From an uncultured Clostridium sp. (GTDB lineage Bacteria > Bacillota > Clostridia > TANB77 > CAG-508): a DNA stretch of 64,000 nucleotides. Each line of letters starts with the position of its first letter. Within the stretch, counting starts at the first letter, position 1. The notes under the pieces were generated by a model. The model did not search any database and had not been told where the DNA came from. It saw only the letters and a program-made list of their open reading frames with translations. Location of the stretch: contig CANSOA010000001.1 in NCBI GenBank assembly GCA_947648495.1, positions 1 through 64,000 on the forward strand, given 5' to 3'. Shown here piece after piece: positions 62,818 to 64,000 of this stretch. The position numbers were made by a program, and so were the translations under genes.

Positions 62818-63265
62818 ATGAAAGAAAAAGAAAAGGAGGAAAGTGCAAAATCGATTATCGTAGGAATCGGATTTTGTTTAACCTTTGCAATTGCGATTTT
62901 GTTTTGTGTGTGCATATATTTCAATCAAACTAGAAATATTTCTTTGAATATAGATGAATTAGAAACACAAGAAATAGAAAATGCAGAACTTGCAATTACT
63001 TCTATTACGCAAAATGAAAAATATTTAAAAATAGAAGGAAACTATATGACAAATTTGGAAAACTATGAATTATACATTGGATTAAACGCACGGTGGAGAA
63101 CGAAAAATTTATAAAACAGAATTACAAGAAGAACAGAAATTTTATACCTTAATTCCAAATCACAAAGTTTCAGATGAAGCAGAAATTGAGATTTTTAATT
63201 TATGTAACGAAAATAAAATTTTAATTCAAACAGGAAAGAAAGTAGGTGATGCAAAGAATGAATAA
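62818..63265 (+). CDS. Small membrane-anchored protein, read through a CGG +1 shift
   Basis: ATG 62818 has GAAAGG upstream. The protein has a cytoplasmic Lys/Glu-rich N-terminus, one span (residues about 13-36; SIIVGIGFCLTFAIAILFCVC) and an outer beta-rich domain. The zero frame ends at 63114. Skipping the C of CGG at 63091 gives NAGGERKIYKTELQEEQKFY and continues to TAA 63265 (148 residues). The stop overlaps the start of the following gene (63258), which is normal operon spacing only if the shift occurs. Function unknown. Confidence 0.7.
63091..63093 (+). other. CGG +1 recoding site 9 (GCA CGG T)
   Basis: Skipping C keeps the frame open for 57 more codons, to a stop that overlaps the next gene's start by 8 bp. 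Confidence 0.7.
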
Positions 63266-64000
63266 ATTGAAGAAATTAGTAAAATCTGATAAAATTCCTT
63301 TGGTTATTTTATTTTTTGTCATGCTCATTTTGACGCTTTCAAAACAGTTTATTCGAGACGATTTATATTTTTCCGATTTTGCCAATATAACAGGAATTGC
63401 AAGATTATTATGGTTTATGGAATGGAGATTTTGGAATTGGACTTCTCGAAATATCATCGAACTTGTTTTGATTTTATTCGTCAGAGATTATTGGTGGTTA
63501 TGGAAAATCGCAGAACCTGTGATTTATGTATTATTAGCATTTGGAATTTATCGTGTATTTGTTAGAAAAAACGAAAATCGAAAAATCATGTATTCCATTA
63601 TTGTATCATTGATTTTATTAATTCCACAAATTATGCTAGGAACAGCGGGTTGGACCGCCACATCTCTAAATTATTTATGGCCAACCACCTTTGGAATTCT
63701 TTGCTTAATTCCAATTCGAAAATGCATCGATGGAGGAAAAGTGAAATTTTTTGAAATTCCAATTTATTTAGGTATGTTAATGTTTGCTGAAAATGTAGAA
63801 CAAGTTGCTATTGTGCTAGCGACGATCTATATCTTATTTACCATATACTTGATTGCAAAAAAGAAAATCAATCCATTGATTATTGTGATGTTATTGATTT
63901 CAATTTTAAATATCGTATATATTTTGAAATCTCCGGGAAATGCCAATCGAACAGAAAGTGAAATAAAAATGCATTTTGTCGATTATAAAATGCTAAATAT
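63258..64000 (+). CDS. DUF6056-like membrane protein (3' truncated by window end)
   Basis: The frame is open from ATG 63258 to the window end (at least 247 residues). It has many spans (VILFFVMLILTLSKQF; YVLLAFGIYRVFV; IMYSIIVSLILLIPQIM) and the conserved GTAGWTATSLNYLWPTTFGI and SPGNANRTES motifs seen in DUF6056 glycosyltransferase-like membrane proteins. It may act in polysaccharide assembly. The family call is by recalled motif only. Confidence 0.65.
   Translation, partial: MNKLKKLVKSDKIPLVILFFVMLILTLSKQFIRDDLYFSDFANITGIARLLWFMEWRFWNWTSRNIIELVLILFVRDYWWLWKIAEPVIYVLLAFGIYRVFVRKNENRKIMYSIIVSLILLIPQIMLGTAGWTATSLNYLWPTTFGILCLIPIRKCIDGGKVKFFEIPIYLGMLMFAENVEQVAIVLATIYILFTIYLIAKKKINPLIIVMLLISILNIVYILKSPGNANRTESEIKMHFVDYKMLN

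Overview
The window is AT-rich, roughly 30% GC by eye. It looks like a chromosomal stretch of a low-GC, Gram-positive, spore-forming Firmicute, probably an uncultured Clostridia-like gut lineage. The supporting evidence is a T-box in front of valS, spore genes (germination protease gpr, dipicolinate synthase subunit B, a YtxC-like protein), strong AGGAGG ribosome sites, TTG starts, and rpmE, rpmF and rpsO as separate small transcription units with sigma-A promoters (TTGACA, 17 nt, TATAAT).

Layout: 1-3.5 kb holds surface proteins (a 5'-truncated repeat protein with a GH25 lysozyme domain, and a pseudopilin-like Ig protein). 3.5-6.6 kb holds T-box plus valS, followed by a small RNA candidate and two tiny minus-strand genes. 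7-9.8 kb holds two membrane transporters, one frameshifted in a T7 run, and a ribbon-helix-helix regulator with repeated GTGTAC sites. 9.9-11.8 kb is a secreted Cys-rich repeat protein. 12-38 kb is mostly housekeeping: spoVFB, secG, rnr, rlmD-like, rpmE, a CBS protein, an AI-2E family transporter, pnp, rpsO, gpr, ytxC-like, traX-like, ygjP-like, hpt, uvrC and tRNA-Ser(CGA), with an array of GGGGACGGGGACA palindromic repeats at 33.4-33.9 kb. 38.3-39.8 kb holds rpmF and a DUF5050-like protein. From 39.9 kb to the end is a polysaccharide locus: dTDP-rhamnose synthesis (rmlD, A, C, B), an ABC exporter (permease plus Wzt-like ATPase), methyltransferase-like proteins, a series of GT2/GT4 glycosyltransferases, GtrA/GtrB-like proteins and a DUF6056-like membrane protein running off the end.

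The main discovery is a recoding pattern. In nine places, in eight genes, an in-frame CGG codon sits exactly where the conserved protein continues in the +1 frame. Skipping the C makes the next codon GGN (Gly) and restores the family sequence. The genes are a membrane protein (12708), rlmD-like (19975), an AI-2E transporter (25176), gpr (30966), uvrC twice (35328 and 35965), two glycosyltransferases (53121 and 61412) and a small membrane protein (63091). In a manual scan of all the other confident genes I found no CGG used as an Arg codon, although CGG is frequent in the other two codon phases. The only in-frame CGG codons left lie in two unrecognised ORFs (25577 and 29105), which share an 18-nt leader. 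My reading is that CGG is unassigned in this organism and is decoded as a +1 frameshift or CGGN-to-Gly quadruplet. Single-C insertions before Gly codons would then be tolerated genome-wide. Sequencing artefact is the main alternative and is argued against below.
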